A DNA stretch of 64,000 nucleotides from Klebsiella pneumoniae (GCA_945862315.1 CAMAXW010000008.1:1-64000), one strand, 5' to 3'. Positions 43,420 to 52,709 are shown, counted from the first letter of the stretch. The notes: generated by a model not told the origin, from the sequence alone. Numbers and translations are program-made.

Positions 43420-43456
43420 TCGCGCTGCGGCCACCCATTGCGGGCGAGAATTGGTA

Positions 43457-43481
43457 GGGCTAACCCCCATCACGTTAGCCC
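43457..43481. terminator. Hairpin between convergent kinase and cupin genes
   Basis: A perfect 8-bp inverted repeat (GGGCTAAC / GTTAGCCC) with a 9-base loop lies 37 bases after the kinase stop and 47 bases before the cupin stop. No T-run flanks it on either strand. Confidence 0.5.
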
Positions 43482-43528
43482 GCGTCCACCGGCGCATGGG
43501 GCCATGCAGCCCAATCTTCGCGGTGCCT

Positions 43529-43978
43529 TCAGGAGCGAATGAATGCTGCTACGTGCGCATTCTGGCAAAGGACGACCAAATCTTCTGAGCTGGGTAACTG
43601 TGGGCGGTCGCGCTCGGCGTTAACCAGACATAAAAATCCTAGCGGGCCGTCGGCGTCTGCCCGAAACTGATGCCAGATCAAGCCGGGAATATGGACTAAA
43701 TCGTGCTCAGCAACGGCAAAAACTCGTTCACCCACCAAACACTGTCCACCACCCCGAATGATCATCACGGCATGCAGGTGTTGGTGGCGCTCGAGCGTTG
43801 TGTGACCTGCTGGAGCGATTTCGAAATAGCGCAACTGACAACCGAGCAGGGCGTCTTCAAATAAAACCTGGCGGGTTACGTCGCGGAAAGGTGCCGTGTC
43901 TGCCTGTTTATAGGCGAGTACGGGCGTGTCCTCCCAGGTGAAATCGCCGCGATGCCGGCGGTGCGTTGTGATGCTCAT
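43529..43978 (-). CDS. Cupin, likely 1-methylthioxylulose 5-phosphate methylsulfurylase
   Basis: The 149-residue cupin has metal-ligand histidines in E-R-H-Q-H-L-H-A-V and a second motif H-I-P-G-L-I-W-H-Q-F. ATG 43976-43978 overlaps the stop of the RuBisCO-like gene (ATGA), giving tight coupling. In Rhodospirillum rubrum, such a cupin next to a RuBisCO-like protein releases methanethiol from 1-methylthio-D-xylulose 5-phosphate and yields 1-deoxy-D-xylulose 5-phosphate. The assignment here rests on this gene pairing and the cupin fold. A longer frame upstream reads into the neighbour and is not used. Confidence 0.75.
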   Translation of the reverse strand: MSITTHRRHRGDFTWEDTPVLAYKQADTAPFRDVTRQVLFEDALLGCQLRYFEIAPAGHTTLERHQHLHAVMIIRGGGQCLVGERVFAVAEHDLVHIPGLIWHQFRADADGPLGFLCLVNAERDRPQLPSSEDLVVLCQNAHVAAFIRS

Positions 43979-45084
43979 GAAGGACCTCCTAACGGTAAAT
44001 GACCCGCCACCGCAGCGACGAATTCGCGGCTGCGTGCGGGTAGCGCGGGCCCTGCCGCCAGCAAGGCGCCGCCGATCAGCAAAATAGTATCTGGCCCATA
44101 AACGGCGAGCATCTCGGCCACCCGATCGATGTTCATGCCGCCCGCGGGCACCGGCGCAATCGCCGGCAACTGGCCCCACGGCGCGCGTGCGTTTGCGGCC
44201 ACCGCCTCGCAGGTCTCGCGGCTATAGGCAAAGCGCCCCCCATAATTTGGGAAGATGGTGGCGTCCGCCCCGAACAGGCGGAACAGTTTGCCGAGCAGCA
44301 AGGGTGGCGCGATGCGCGCGGTCCCGGCAAGGGCTGGGTGCGCAAGAATGGGACAATCGAGGTCTTGCGCGAGTTCTGCAAGCACCGGGATCCCGGCCAG
44401 CAAGGGGCATAGCAGCACCATGCCGACACCTTCTTCACGCACGATTTTAAGTTGTTCTGCTAACTGCCGTGGCCCACCAGACAGCGAGGGCGCATACACG
44501 CTGTGGCCGCCAGTCACCGCGTTGGCGCGGCGTACTGCCGCTTGGCAAGCCTGCACCCGCGCGGCGAAAGGTGCGTAGGTTTGGTTAGCAATGCCGTGGT
44601 CGTCTTTGATGATATCGATGCCCGCCAGCGCGAAGTCTGCTGCCAGCGCCGCCAACGCGCTGGCAGCCAGCCCTTGCGGTTTGAGGGCCGTCATGGTCAG
44701 CGCGCGCGTGGGAACCTCTACCCGTTGGCGTATCCCCGCCAAGCCGAAACGCGGCCCCGGAAAATACCCCAAGTAGGCCTCCGGAAAAGTCACATCGATG
44801 AGACGCACATCCTCTTGAAGCGAACAGTTGCCAAACAGCATGTTCATCAACTGCCCGGCTTCACCGCCCGTCGTGGCGGTTGCGATGCCCAGTTGCACCG
44901 CAAACAGGTGGGGTGCTAGTTGCGCGATGCCTTCAATGCTCGCCACGACTTCGGCGCGCACTTTAGGGTCCGTGACGGCGCTCAGTGGCATTTCAATACT
45001 TTGCTCGCAGGCCAGCGCTTGGGCACGGGCTTCGATGTCAGCACTGTCGGCTTGCAGATGGTACAGGGCGAGAATTCTTTCCAT
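43975..45084 (-). CDS. RuBisCO-like protein (form IV), MTA-isoprenoid shunt isomerase type
   Basis: The 369-residue protein has the RuBisCO fold motifs T-A-L-K-P-Q-G (residues 132-138) and I-I-K160-D-D-H163, but the second loop lysine is Gln and the KDDE motif ends in His. It therefore cannot be a CO2-fixing RuBisCO. The Y-G-G-R-F-A-Y-S-R-E-T-C segment and the length match the R. rubrum RuBisCO-like protein, which isomerises 5-methylthioribulose 1-phosphate to 1-methylthioxylulose 5-phosphate. Together with the cupin it would return the C5 skeleton of methylthioadenosine to isoprenoid synthesis and release methanethiol. MTA phosphorylase and the upstream isomerase are not in the window. Confidence 0.85.
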   Translation of the reverse strand: MERILALYHLQADSADIEARAQALACEQSIEMPLSAVTDPKVRAEVVASIEGIAQLAPHLFAVQLGIATATTGGEAGQLMNMLFGNCSLQEDVRLIDVTFPEAYLGYFPGPRFGLAGIRQRVEVPTRALTMTALKPQGLAASALAALAADFALAGIDIIKDDHGIANQTYAPFAARVQACQAAVRRANAVTGGHSVYAPSLSGGPRQLAEQLKIVREEGVGMVLLCPLLAGIPVLAELAQDLDCPILAHPALAGTARIAPPLLLGKLFRLFGADATIFPNYGGRFAYSRETCEAVAANARAPWGQLPAIAPVPAGGMNIDRVAEMLAVYGPDTILLIGGALLAAGPALPARSREFVAAVAGHLPLGGPS

Positions 45085-45204
45085 ACCGGCATTCTAACCG
45101 TGAGTGTGGTTCATCGGCGATTAAGCCCGCGCCGTGCAGAGTGATTTCCACACGCCCACTAGCCCGATACACGGGCCGGCCGAGGCGCTTTAAGGAGCGA
45201 TGTC

Positions 45205-45783
45205 ATGATTTCAGTAGTAAAAAATATTTTTGGCCTGCAGAAAAATTCTGGTCTCAAGCTGCTGGCGTTAGGTCTGACCTTGGGTGCGTCGGCGGCGGCG
45301 CAGGCCGACTATTACGGGCGCGAGCGGGGTCATCACCGCCAGCACCAAGGGCGTCACTGCGAGCAGCGCTACGCGCAAGGTAACCGCCAGGTAGGCCCGT
45401 CGTGGGGGCACCAACAGTTCTACTCGCCGCCCCAAGTGGTGATTTACGCGGCACCTAGGGTGGTGTATCAGTCAGTTCCGGGCTACGGCGGGGGCTACGG
45501 CGGGGGCTACGGCTCAGTCCCCGCCTACGGTGGTGGCTATGGCGGCGGCTACACCTCAGTCCCCGGCTACGGTGGTGGCTATGCCGGTGGCTACAACTCA
45601 AACCCCGGCTACGGCGGGGGCGCTCAATACGGACAACCCAACCGCTTGGTGGGCAGCGCGGTGATGGGGGCGGCAGGTGGCTTTATAGGCTCGCAGATAG
45701 GCCACGGCGAGGGTCGCGCCGCGGCGATTGCCGCCGGGGCGGTGGCGGGTTGGGTGTTAGGAGGTAACTTGGGCGGCCAGTAG
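45205..45783 (+). CDS. Exported Gly/Tyr-rich protein with C-terminal glycine zipper
   Basis: The 192-residue precursor has a signal peptide (L-A-L-G-L-T-L-G-A-S-A-A-A-Q-A). It then has a His/Gln/Arg-rich part and about three and a half 14-residue repeats of the form S-V-P-G-Y-G-G-G-Y-G-G-G-Y-x. The end (G-S-A-V-M-G-A-A-G-G-F-I-G-S-Q-I-G) is a glycine-zipper membrane segment like those of the Rickettsia 17-kDa / OmpA-like lipoprotein group. The role may be structural in the outer envelope. AAGGAG lies about eight bases before ATG 45205. Confidence 0.75.
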   Translation: MISVVKNIFGLQKNSGLKLLALGLTLGASAAAQADYYGRERGHHRQHQGRHCEQRYAQGNRQVGPSWGHQQFYSPPQVVIYAAPRVVYQSVPGYGGGYGGGYGSVPAYGGGYGGGYTSVPGYGGGYAGGYNSNPGYGGGAQYGQPNRLVGSAVMGAAGGFIGSQIGHGEGRAAAIAAGAVAGWVLGGNLGGQ

Positions 45784-45911
45784 CACGCAGCGGCCTAGCC
45801 GCTCCATCAGCGCGACAGACGGCGAGGCGCTACGCGCTGGTGGTCTCCCCTTAACCGGATGCCAAAAATATGCCTACACTGCGCTGGCATTCACCTTGAG
45901 GGTACATTGCG

Positions 45912-47195
45912 ATGAAATTCCATTGGTTCAACCTCATGCCTTGGCCTTATCTGCCGGATGATTTCGCGCAGAATCATCGCAGCGTGTGGGTAGATGTTGA
46001 TTCCCGGCTGTTTGATCCGGTCAAGGCCAACCGTGTTTACAACGACTACCTCGACCTGCTCGAATTCGCTGACGAGTTAGGCTTCGACGGTATCGGGGTC
46101 AACGAGCACCACCAGAACGCCTACGGCCTGATGCCCTCGCCACAATTGATGGCAGCCACGCTCGCGCGCCGCACTCGGGACGCGTCCATTCTGTTATTAG
46201 GCCAATCGCTCGCGCTCTACGATCCCCCCACGCGAGTGGCCGAAGAAATGGCGATGATCGATTGCATCTCCGGCGGCCGATTAATTTCTGGCTTCCCCGT
46301 GGGCAGTTCGATGGACGACAACTACGCCTGCGGGGTTAATCCCGCCACGCTGCGCGAAAAATATCTGGAGGCCCACGACCTCGTGCGCCGTGCGTGGTCA
46401 GATCCCGACGTCTTTGCCTGGAACGGAAAACACTACAAGCTGCGTTACGTCAATCTCTGGCCACGCCCCATTCAAAATCCCCCACCAATCTGGATTCCCG
46501 GCGGGGGCTCGGTGGAAACTTGGGATTTCTGCGCGCAACACGGCTACAACTACAGCTATTTGTCCTTCAGCGGTCACCTGCGCGGGGCCCAGTTGATGGA
46601 CGGTTTTTGGCGACGTCTGGCAACCTTGGGCGTGGAGTTCAACCCTTATCAGGGCGCCTTCGCCCAGCAGATTTGCGTGGCCGAAACCGATGCTGAAGCG
46701 CAACGACTCTACGAAAAGCACGCGCGCTATTTTTTCTCGCGTTGCCTGCACATTAACCCGGGCTTTGCCGATGCACCCGGCTATCGCAGCGAAGCCACCA
46801 TCCGCGCGGGTCTGTTGAGTCAAATGGCGGGGCAATCCTCCGCACTCAATCAGGCGGCGGCGCTATCCTGGCAAGAAATGATCGACCAAGGCTTCTTGAT
46901 CGCCGGCAGCCCAGATTCGGTGTGTGAACAAATGGAGCGTGTGGCCCGCACCCTGAAAGTGGGCCACATGGTGTGTCTGCTGCACTTTGGCGACATGCCC
47001 AATGAGGTGTGCCGCTATTCCACCGAGTTATTCGCCAAGCGGGTCATGCCGCGCATCCGCCCGCTCTGGAACGAGTATGAAGACCACTGGTCGCCCAAAC
47101 CGATGCCACGTGCCGAGCGCGCGGTCCCGCGTCACTGCGAGGGAACCCGCGATGCACTACCCGCCGATGCGGCCACTGCGTCACAGGTGGTGTGA
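45912..47195 (+). CDS. Luciferase-like (LLM) flavin-dependent monooxygenase
   Basis: The 427-residue TIM-barrel protein shows LLM features: L-G-F-D-G-I-G-V-N-E-H-H (residues 55-66), D-C-I-S-G-G-R-L-I-S-G-F near residue 118, and G-K-H-Y-K-L near 175. It uses FMNH2 supplied by a separate reductase to oxygenate an unknown substrate. The C-terminal 40 residues lie outside the core. Its stop overlaps the start of the hydrolase gene (TGATG), so the two are coupled. Confidence 0.85.
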   Translation: MKFHWFNLMPWPYLPDDFAQNHRSVWVDVDSRLFDPVKANRVYNDYLDLLEFADELGFDGIGVNEHHQNAYGLMPSPQLMAATLARRTRDASILLLGQSLALYDPPTRVAEEMAMIDCISGGRLISGFPVGSSMDDNYACGVNPATLREKYLEAHDLVRRAWSDPDVFAWNGKHYKLRYVNLWPRPIQNPPPIWIPGGGSVETWDFCAQHGYNYSYLSFSGHLRGAQLMDGFWRRLATLGVEFNPYQGAFAQQICVAETDAEAQRLYEKHARYFFSRCLHINPGFADAPGYRSEATIRAGLLSQMAGQSSALNQAAALSWQEMIDQGFLIAGSPDSVCEQMERVARTLKVGHMVCLLHFGDMPNEVCRYSTELFAKRVMPRIRPLWNEYEDHWSPKPMPRAERAVPRHCEGTRDALPADAATASQVV

Positions 47196-47968
47196 TGAAA
47201 CTCGACACCCTGCAACTGGCCCCAACCGGACGGACCGTACATTACTACCGGGCGGGTAGCGGACCACCGCTGCTGTATCTCCACCATCTTTTAGGCCTGC
47301 AGGGTTTTGAGCCGGCACTCGCCACACTGGCCGAACACTACGAGGTAATTGCGCCTTTCGCGCCCGGCTGGGGTCCATCTAAGGATGACCTCGCGGACGT
47401 GGATCCGGGCCCGTTAGATCTCACCCTGCACCACTGCGATATGTTGGACGCCTTAGGGCTAGAGAGCGTCAACGTGGTGGGTGTGAGCATTGGCGCTTGG
47501 ATGGGCGCAGAACTCGCCGCGATTTATCCCCGGCGCGTCCGGCAACTGGTGCTCGTGAATCCGCTGGGTCTCTGGCTGCCCGAGGCCTGTGGCGAAGACG
47601 CCTTTGCGCAGCATCCGGGTTTCCCCTCCCGCATTCTTTTTTCCGAACGAACGCTGCGCGAGAAATTCCTCTTTGAGGGGCGCGACAAAATGGAAGCGCA
47701 GGTAGAGGAATTACTGAATCTGCGCGCCAGCGCCAAATTTCTGTGGCCCATCCCCGATACCGGCATCAGCCGGCGTTTAGCGCGCATCAAAGCCCGCACG
47801 TTGGTCGTCACGAGTGAGCACGACGTCATTGTGCCCGCCGCCCATGGGCCGGCGTGGCAGGCGGGGATTGCTGGCGCGGCACTCACTACCTTGGCCGGGG
47901 CGGGACACCTCGCTGAGTTGGAACAACCGCGCGCGTTCGCCAATTTGGTGCGGGATTTTTTAAACTAA
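47195..47968 (+). CDS. Alpha/beta-hydrolase coupled to the LLM oxygenase
   Basis: The protein of 257 residues has the L-Y-L-H-H-L-L-G oxyanion segment near residue 30, the nucleophile elbow G-V-S-I-G-A-W (Ser near 97) and a C-terminal catalytic His in G-A-G-H-L-A-E. The Asp is likely in E-H-D-V-I-V-P. It could hydrolyse the ester or cleave the C-C bond produced by the oxygenase; coupling by the TGATG overlap supports a common pathway. Its 3' end overlaps the convergent DUF364 gene by four bases. Confidence 0.85.
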   Translation: MKLDTLQLAPTGRTVHYYRAGSGPPLLYLHHLLGLQGFEPALATLAEHYEVIAPFAPGWGPSKDDLADVDPGPLDLTLHHCDMLDALGLESVNVVGVSIGAWMGAELAAIYPRRVRQLVLVNPLGLWLPEACGEDAFAQHPGFPSRILFSERTLREKFLFEGRDKMEAQVEELLNLRASAKFLWPIPDTGISRRLARIKARTLVVTSEHDVIVPAAHGPAWQAGIAGAALTTLAGAGHLAELEQPRAFANLVRDFLN

Positions 47969-48828
47969 ACGGCACCACCTGGCACGCCAGCCGGCCGTTG
48001 CATGGCGAGCGAGGCCGGATAACTCGTTGGATCTAGGGTGTAGCGCTCGGCGTAGGCCTGCCAAGGATCACGATCACGTAGGCTCGCCATGAGCCGTACC
48101 GCATCCAACACCCGCAACCCGCCCACACTGGCCACGCCACGTGTAAACAGCGGATCCGGGAAAAAACTGGCAGTCGGCCCAATCACGGACACCGAGCGTG
48201 CGCCAGCGCAATAAGCCAGCATGTCGTCGAGGCTATCGTTGAGACACACGGTGGCCGTCGCGATGATACGCGTGCAGCCCAGCAAAGCCGTGGGGTCTAG
48301 CGTGATCTTTAAACCCGGCTCCTCGTGCACCCAATGCGCTTTGCGCTCCACCACCACCACCTCGACACCGGCGCTACGCGCCCGGCGCACCAAGGAGGGG
48401 AAATTTCCGATAAAACCCAGGGTTTCGGTGGGCGCCAGCGGCTCACCCCCCCAAGGATCGCGCGCCGCCGGGGGCACAAATCCGGCATCCCGCCAGCAAG
48501 CGGCAGTGATCGCGTTAATGGCGGCAAGCCCAATCGAGCGCTCGCCTTCGTCGTCACTAGCATAGCGACGCGCCAGTCCCAGCGCCGTTAAATTGCGCAA
48601 CTCCGCCGGCGGAAATCGCTCGGCCAAGCCACACTGACTGTCGCCCAGCCAAGCGTAATAAAGCCCGGCGCTACCATCGGCTAACGTCACGACGCCAAAT
48701 TCCGGGTCGCTCTGCGCGCTGCGCTGGGGCTCCGGCAAAAATACGCTACTCACCGGCGCAAGGGGGTAACGGCGCGCAGCACGCTCGGTGACTGCCAGTA
48801 ACTCACGGCGAAATTTCACACCCGACAT
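47965..48828 (-). CDS. DUF4213/DUF364 protein (putative metal-chelate binding fold)
   Basis: The 287-residue protein has an N-terminal DUF4213-like part and a C-terminal DUF364 Rossmann-like part. Visible features are L-G-F-I-G-N-F-P-S-L, V-V-V-V-E-R-K and I-A-T-A-T-V-C-L-N-D-S-L-D-D-M-L. Some relatives are proposed to bind heavy-metal chelates or to take part in metal-cofactor handling. It starts 76 bases from, and opposite to, the second LLM gene, so the two may share a regulatory region. Confidence 0.75.
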   Translation of the reverse strand: MSGVKFRRELLAVTERAARRYPLAPVSSVFLPEPQRSAQSDPEFGVVTLADGSAGLYYAWLGDSQCGLAERFPPAELRNLTALGLARRYASDDEGERSIGLAAINAITAACWRDAGFVPPAARDPWGGEPLAPTETLGFIGNFPSLVRRARSAGVEVVVVERKAHWVHEEPGLKITLDPTALLGCTRIIATATVCLNDSLDDMLAYCAGARSVSVIGPTASFFPDPLFTRGVASVGGLRVLDAVRLMASLRDRDPWQAYAERYTLDPTSYPASLAMQRPAGVPGGAV

Positions 48829-48904
48829 CGCAAATCCTCAGCGCACAGCGAGCTTGCGCGCGTTTGTTATAGTGAGCCGCACCTGCCACAACGGAGATCC
48901 TGCC

Positions 48905-50014
48905 GTGCGTCGACCGCATAACGCTCTGTTCAACCAGAACGCTTTTAAGCTCGGCCTTTTCTCGCCTAACTGCAGCGGTGGAATGGCGGTGACCACGGTG
49001 CCTGAACGTTGGGACGCCAGTTGGGAGAATAATCTACGACTGGCACAGTTGGCGGATGCCGCCGGCATTGAGTTCTTACTGCCCATCGCCCGCTGGACCG
49101 GCTACGGTGGCGCGACCGATTTTCAAGGTGATTCGCTAGAAACCATCACTTGGGCGGCTGGCCTATTGGCGCATACCCAGCGCATTTCGGTGTTTGCCAC
49201 GGCCCACGCGGCTTTTTTGCATCCGCTGATGGCGGCCAAGCAGTTCGCTACCATCGACCATCTCTCCGGCGGACGCTTTGGCCTGAACATCGTGTGTGGT
49301 TGGAACCAGCCGGAGTATGAGATGTTCGGCCTGACCTTACCCGCCGACCACGCCACCCGCTATCGCTACGGACAAGAGTGGTGGGACATCATTCGGCAGG
49401 TCTGGGAAAATCCGGACAGCGCCGACTGGGACGGCGAATTTTTCAAGCTCAAAGGGGCGCGCTGTAGCCCCCGGCCGCACGGCCACACGCTGCCCCCCGT
49501 GATGAACGCGGGCTCCTCATCAGAGGGGCGTGAATTTGCCGCGCGTAACTGCGATTTTTTATTTACCGTGATGATCGATCCCGAACGTGGCAAAGCCGAT
49601 GTGGCGCACATTCAGGCACTCGCCCGGGCGCGCTATCAACGGGAACTGGCGGTGTTCACCACGACCTATGTGGTCTGTCGCCCCACCCGGCGCGAAGCCG
49701 AGGAATATCACCACCACTACGCCGTAACCCATGCTGACGGCCCGGCGGTTGAGCGCCTCATGGAACTCCAAGGCCTGCATGCACAGTCCTTCCCGCCCGC
49801 CATGATCGACGCCCTACGCGTGCAATTTGCGGGTGGACACGGGGTGTATCCGCTGCTGGGCGATCCGGATTTCATCGCCGAGGAAATCGCGAGAATCCAT
49901 CAAGCAGGTTACGCCGGCGCCACCCTGGCCTTTGTGGATTACGCCGCGGAGCTGCCCTATTTCGTCGCCGAGGTGCTGCCCCGATTGGTCGCGCGCGGTC
50001 TACGCCGCGCTTAA
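48905..50014 (+). CDS. Second LLM-class flavin-dependent oxidoreductase (RutA/DmoA-like)
   Basis: The 369-residue protein opens N-A-F-K-L-G-L-F-S-P-N and carries the conserved W-D-A-S-W-E-N-N-L-R-L-A-Q-L-A-D-A and P-I-A-R-W-T-G-Y-G-G blocks of RutA-like and sulfide/pyrimidine monooxygenases. H-L-S-G-G-R-F-G-L-N-I-V lies near residue 125. The GTG at 48905 is chosen because GGAG lies eight bases upstream; the longer frame reaches into the neighbour's promoter region. Substrate unknown. It is only distantly related to the LLM protein at 45912. Confidence 0.85.
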   Translation: MRRPHNALFNQNAFKLGLFSPNCSGGMAVTTVPERWDASWENNLRLAQLADAAGIEFLLPIARWTGYGGATDFQGDSLETITWAAGLLAHTQRISVFATAHAAFLHPLMAAKQFATIDHLSGGRFGLNIVCGWNQPEYEMFGLTLPADHATRYRYGQEWWDIIRQVWENPDSADWDGEFFKLKGARCSPRPHGHTLPPVMNAGSSSEGREFAARNCDFLFTVMIDPERGKADVAHIQALARARYQRELAVFTTTYVVCRPTRREAEEYHHHYAVTHADGPAVERLMELQGLHAQSFPPAMIDALRVQFAGGHGVYPLLGDPDFIAEEIARIHQAGYAGATLAFVDYAAELPYFVAEVLPRLVARGLRRA

Positions 50015-50197
50015 GCAGCGAGTGGAAATCAGCGCATTTTTCGTGGGTCTAGCGAACCCGGCGCCCCGGCTTGGCTTGGCTTGGCGGGGTTCGTCACGCT
50101 GGGTGCGCGCGCCCTGCGGTGTGGCACCCCACTTAAAATGCCGAGCCCTCAAGGCTAGTGGCGCGCTCCTGCCGGCACCTTTCGTTAAAGTTTGGGC

Positions 50198-50227
50198 AAA
50201 AAAAAGGCCGGGTTTCCCCGACCTTTT
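50198..50227 (-). terminator. Intrinsic terminator of the DUF1329 gene
   Basis: On the minus strand, AAAAGGTCGGGG pairs with CCCGGCCTTTT (one mismatch) around a GAAA-like loop, followed by a run of eight T. It begins 22 bases after the DUF1329 stop. This is one of two canonical terminators in the window. The 50015-50197 stretch on the other side has a microrepeat GGCTTGGCTTGGCTTGGC near 50070-50088 and no gene. Confidence 0.8.
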
Positions 50228-50248
50228 CAAAGCACTCAGCGTGGTTGC

Positions 50249-51628
50249 TTAGGTGCCCAAACGCTGCATGGCCTGAACGGTCATGTACTTGTTGATGATG
50301 TCGTCGTGCATGTTCCACTGCGACTTCCAACCGCCCTGACAGGTCTCGGCTTGGTGGAAACGCGTAATACGCTGCGACTGGACGTCGTTGCTGATTACCC
50401 AACTCCAGCTCCAGCAGATGTCCTTACCGGCCATTGCGACCTTGTCGCCCTTCTTGTACTGGCTAAAGCCAGGCTCAAAGGATTTCCACAGTTCGCCACG
50501 GCGGTCATAGGTAATCATCTGCGGGAAGGTGAGCATGCGAGCATCAATGTAGATGCGCTTCTTGCTCACGGGTGCGCGCGGGTAACCGGTAGGTTCCGCC
50601 TCGAGCACGATGACTTCCGGAATGAGCGACTTGCCCACAGACATGAAGGAGTTGTTCTTCGGACCGCCTACCAGTGGGTATTCCCAGTTCGGGGAGTCAG
50701 CCTGCCACTGGTCGCTCATGGAGCCCAAGAATGGCTGGCGACCCACAATCTTGTAGTTACCCCAAGTGAGCATCGGGTCGCCGGCCGCCCATGCGTCCGA
50801 CAGGAACAGATTGATGCCCGGCACCAGCGGCTCGAAGCGCTGGTTGGTGGGGAACCGACGCACCCGCTTGAAAGCCGGGATGTAGCCGAACAAATCCGGA
50901 TATTCGCGTTGGTCATAGGGCCAGATATTCACGAAGGCCGTGCCCTTGACGTCGTTAGGCGCCGAGAACCACGTGGACTGCATCCGCAGTTTGTCTTCGT
51001 GACCTGCCAGATAAGGCACGCCGCCGTTGTCGGTCAAGCCAGTGGTGTTCTGCTCGGCCCAGACGAAGTCGTACTGGTAGAGCACAGTACCTTGGGCATC
51101 GAGCGCGAACATCGGAATCGCGTACATGGTTTGGTCGTGACGGCCCCAGCTCAACGTGAGGTTGGCGATCGTCTCCATACCGGTTTGCGGGTTGGGGAAC
51201 GGCAAGCCACCGATCCAAGGCTTGCCGTCCTTGGTTCGCACGTTGCCGACTTCGTCAAATACTGCCTGCCCTTGGTTGCGAATAGTCGCTTCCAGAAACG
51301 GCGGGGGGAACATTTTGGTGGCGTCCGTAACGGTCTCTTGGATAAAGAACGTACGGCCCTGCTGCTTCACTTCTGTGTAGAGCATGGGATCCACGAGGTC
51401 TTTAACATCGTCGATATTGCTGGCGCTGATGACGTCGCCAACCTTCACTTTGCCCTTGGTGTAGAGCGAGATGTCGAGTAGTTCATCGGGATAGGCTTTC
51501 GCGATATCACCGGTTTCCGACAGCAGCGGCCACAGGGAGGTAAGCACCCCGGCGCCGCCGATCCCTCGTGCAACCTTGTCCATAAAGAAGCGCCGACTAT
51601 AGTCGGTATCGTATTTTCTAATGTGCAT
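50249..51628 (-). CDS. DUF1329 (LolA-fold) protein with Tat-type leader
   Basis: The 459-residue protein belongs to DUF1329, an outer-membrane/periplasmic family common in degraders of hydrocarbons, steroids and polyaromatics. Its leader D-Y-S-R-R-F-F-M-D-K-V followed by a hydrophobic stretch (G-I-G-G-A-G-V-L-T-S-L-W) matches the twin-arginine consensus. This implies export in a folded state, while many members use Sec. The C-terminal segment is rich in aromatic residues (W-S-W-S-W-V, Y-D-R-R-G-E-L-W). ATG 51628 follows a strong AGGGGGGG. The function is unknown; a carrier of lipids or hydrophobic substrates is suggested by the LolA-like fold. Confidence 0.85.
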   Translation of the reverse strand: MHIRKYDTDYSRRFFMDKVARGIGGAGVLTSLWPLLSETGDIAKAYPDELLDISLYTKGKVKVGDVISASNIDDVKDLVDPMLYTEVKQQGRTFFIQETVTDATKMFPPPFLEATIRNQGQAVFDEVGNVRTKDGKPWIGGLPFPNPQTGMETIANLTLSWGRHDQTMYAIPMFALDAQGTVLYQYDFVWAEQNTTGLTDNGGVPYLAGHEDKLRMQSTWFSAPNDVKGTAFVNIWPYDQREYPDLFGYIPAFKRVRRFPTNQRFEPLVPGINLFLSDAWAAGDPMLTWGNYKIVGRQPFLGSMSDQWQADSPNWEYPLVGGPKNNSFMSVGKSLIPEVIVLEAEPTGYPRAPVSKKRIYIDARMLTFPQMITYDRRGELWKSFEPGFSQYKKGDKVAMAGKDICWSWSWVISNDVQSQRITRFHQAETCQGGWKSQWNMHDDIINKYMTVQAMQRLGT

Positions 51629-51809
51629 GTAGCCCCCCCCTTGAATTAAATAAGTATCACCGCGCGTTGCGCAGTTGCTTACCGGCTCGCTCATTCAACG
51701 CCGACTGTGCAAGTCACCAACGCTTTGTAGCATCGCACACCCCATCGCCGCAATCGTGCAATGCTAATACGTTCCAATGCTGCGCTGCGTCGGTTCAATA
51801 CCCGCAAAA

Positions 51810-52580
51810 TTATTGTTTAGCCGCCAGTGTTGCCGCTTCGGCGCGGGCTTTCCGCACACTGTCATTGCTCTGATTAAACAGCAGCTCACGGCGTGCTTTC
51901 TCCTGCTCTTCCGTGAGCTGGCGCTCAACCCATTCGCGCCGCACAGCGCGCCCGGCTTGCACCGCCGGCCGGGCGCCCACGTCATCTACCCAGCGCTTTA
52001 GGTGAGGAAATTTTGCCCAGACGGAGTCGTCGATCATTCGCTCAAGCAGCATGGCCCAAGGCCACGCTAGGATGTCTGCGATGCTGTAGTCCTCGCCGGC
52101 CAGATGCCGGTGAGCCACCAACTGGGCGTCCATCACACCGCACAAACGATCGACTTCACCCACAAAACGCCGCGTGCCGTAGGCTAGCTGCGTGGAATCA
52201 TCAACAATTTTGGGCGCGTAGTTTCGGAAGTGATTGGCGTTACCCATCATGGGTCCCAGATTGGCCATCTGCCAGTACGCCCATTCCAACACCTTGTAAC
52301 GGGCCGCGCCGCTCAGCGGGAAGAAGCGACCGGTTTTGTCGGCGAGATACTCGACAATGGCACCCGATTCAAAAATGGCCAGTGGCGCACCACCACCCAG
52401 CGGCGAATTGTCGACGATCGCCGGCATCCGGTTATTGGGGCTGATGCGAAGAAAATCTGGCGAGAACTGCTCGCCGCGCCCGATATCGACTTCGTGCACT
52501 CGATAATCTAGACCACACTCCTCCAGCATGATCGTTACCTTCCAGCCGTTCGGCGTGGGCCAATAATACAGATCGATCAT
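51810..52580 (-). CDS. Glutathione S-transferase, Nu-class (YfcG/YghU-like)
   Basis: The 256-residue protein opens I-D-L-Y-Y-W-P-T-P-N-G-W-K-V, the Nu-class signature, and has the thioredoxin-fold N-terminus with the cis-proline R-M-P-A-I-V near residue 53 and E-S-G-A-I-V-E-Y-L for glutathione binding. A helical C-terminal domain follows, with the N-capping box I-A-D-I-L-A-W-P. Nu-class members reduce disulfides of glutathione. The last 45 residues (E-R-Q-L-T-E-E-Q-E-K-A) form an extra helical tail. GGAG six bases before ATG 52580 supports the start. Confidence 0.9.
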   Translation of the reverse strand: MIDLYYWPTPNGWKVTIMLEECGLDYRVHEVDIGRGEQFSPDFLRISPNNRMPAIVDNSPLGGGAPLAIFESGAIVEYLADKTGRFFPLSGAARYKVLEWAYWQMANLGPMMGNANHFRNYAPKIVDDSTQLAYGTRRFVGEVDRLCGVMDAQLVAHRHLAGEDYSIADILAWPWAMLLERMIDDSVWAKFPHLKRWVDDVGARPAVQAGRAVRREWVERQLTEEQEKARRELLFNQSNDSVRKARAEAATLAAKQ

Positions 52581-52709
52581 TTGTCTGCTCCTAACGGTTA
52601 CGGGTGACTAGCCCACAGTCTGCCCAAAAATGTGCTTACACGCTTGCCGTAGGCACTGTCCGCAACGCGCGCTATGCTCACCATATTCCCACCGCGCGAG
52701 GCAGCGACC

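Noticed and set aside
43979-44179. Long N-terminal extension of the cupin
   Set aside because: The upstream codons are an out-of-frame reading of the RuBisCO-like gene; the ATGA overlap is a better start.
50192-51481. A 429-codon plus-strand frame opposite the DUF1329 gene
   Set aside because: It is the antisense shadow of a clear DUF1329 coding sequence with a good start and terminator; its composition is not protein-like.
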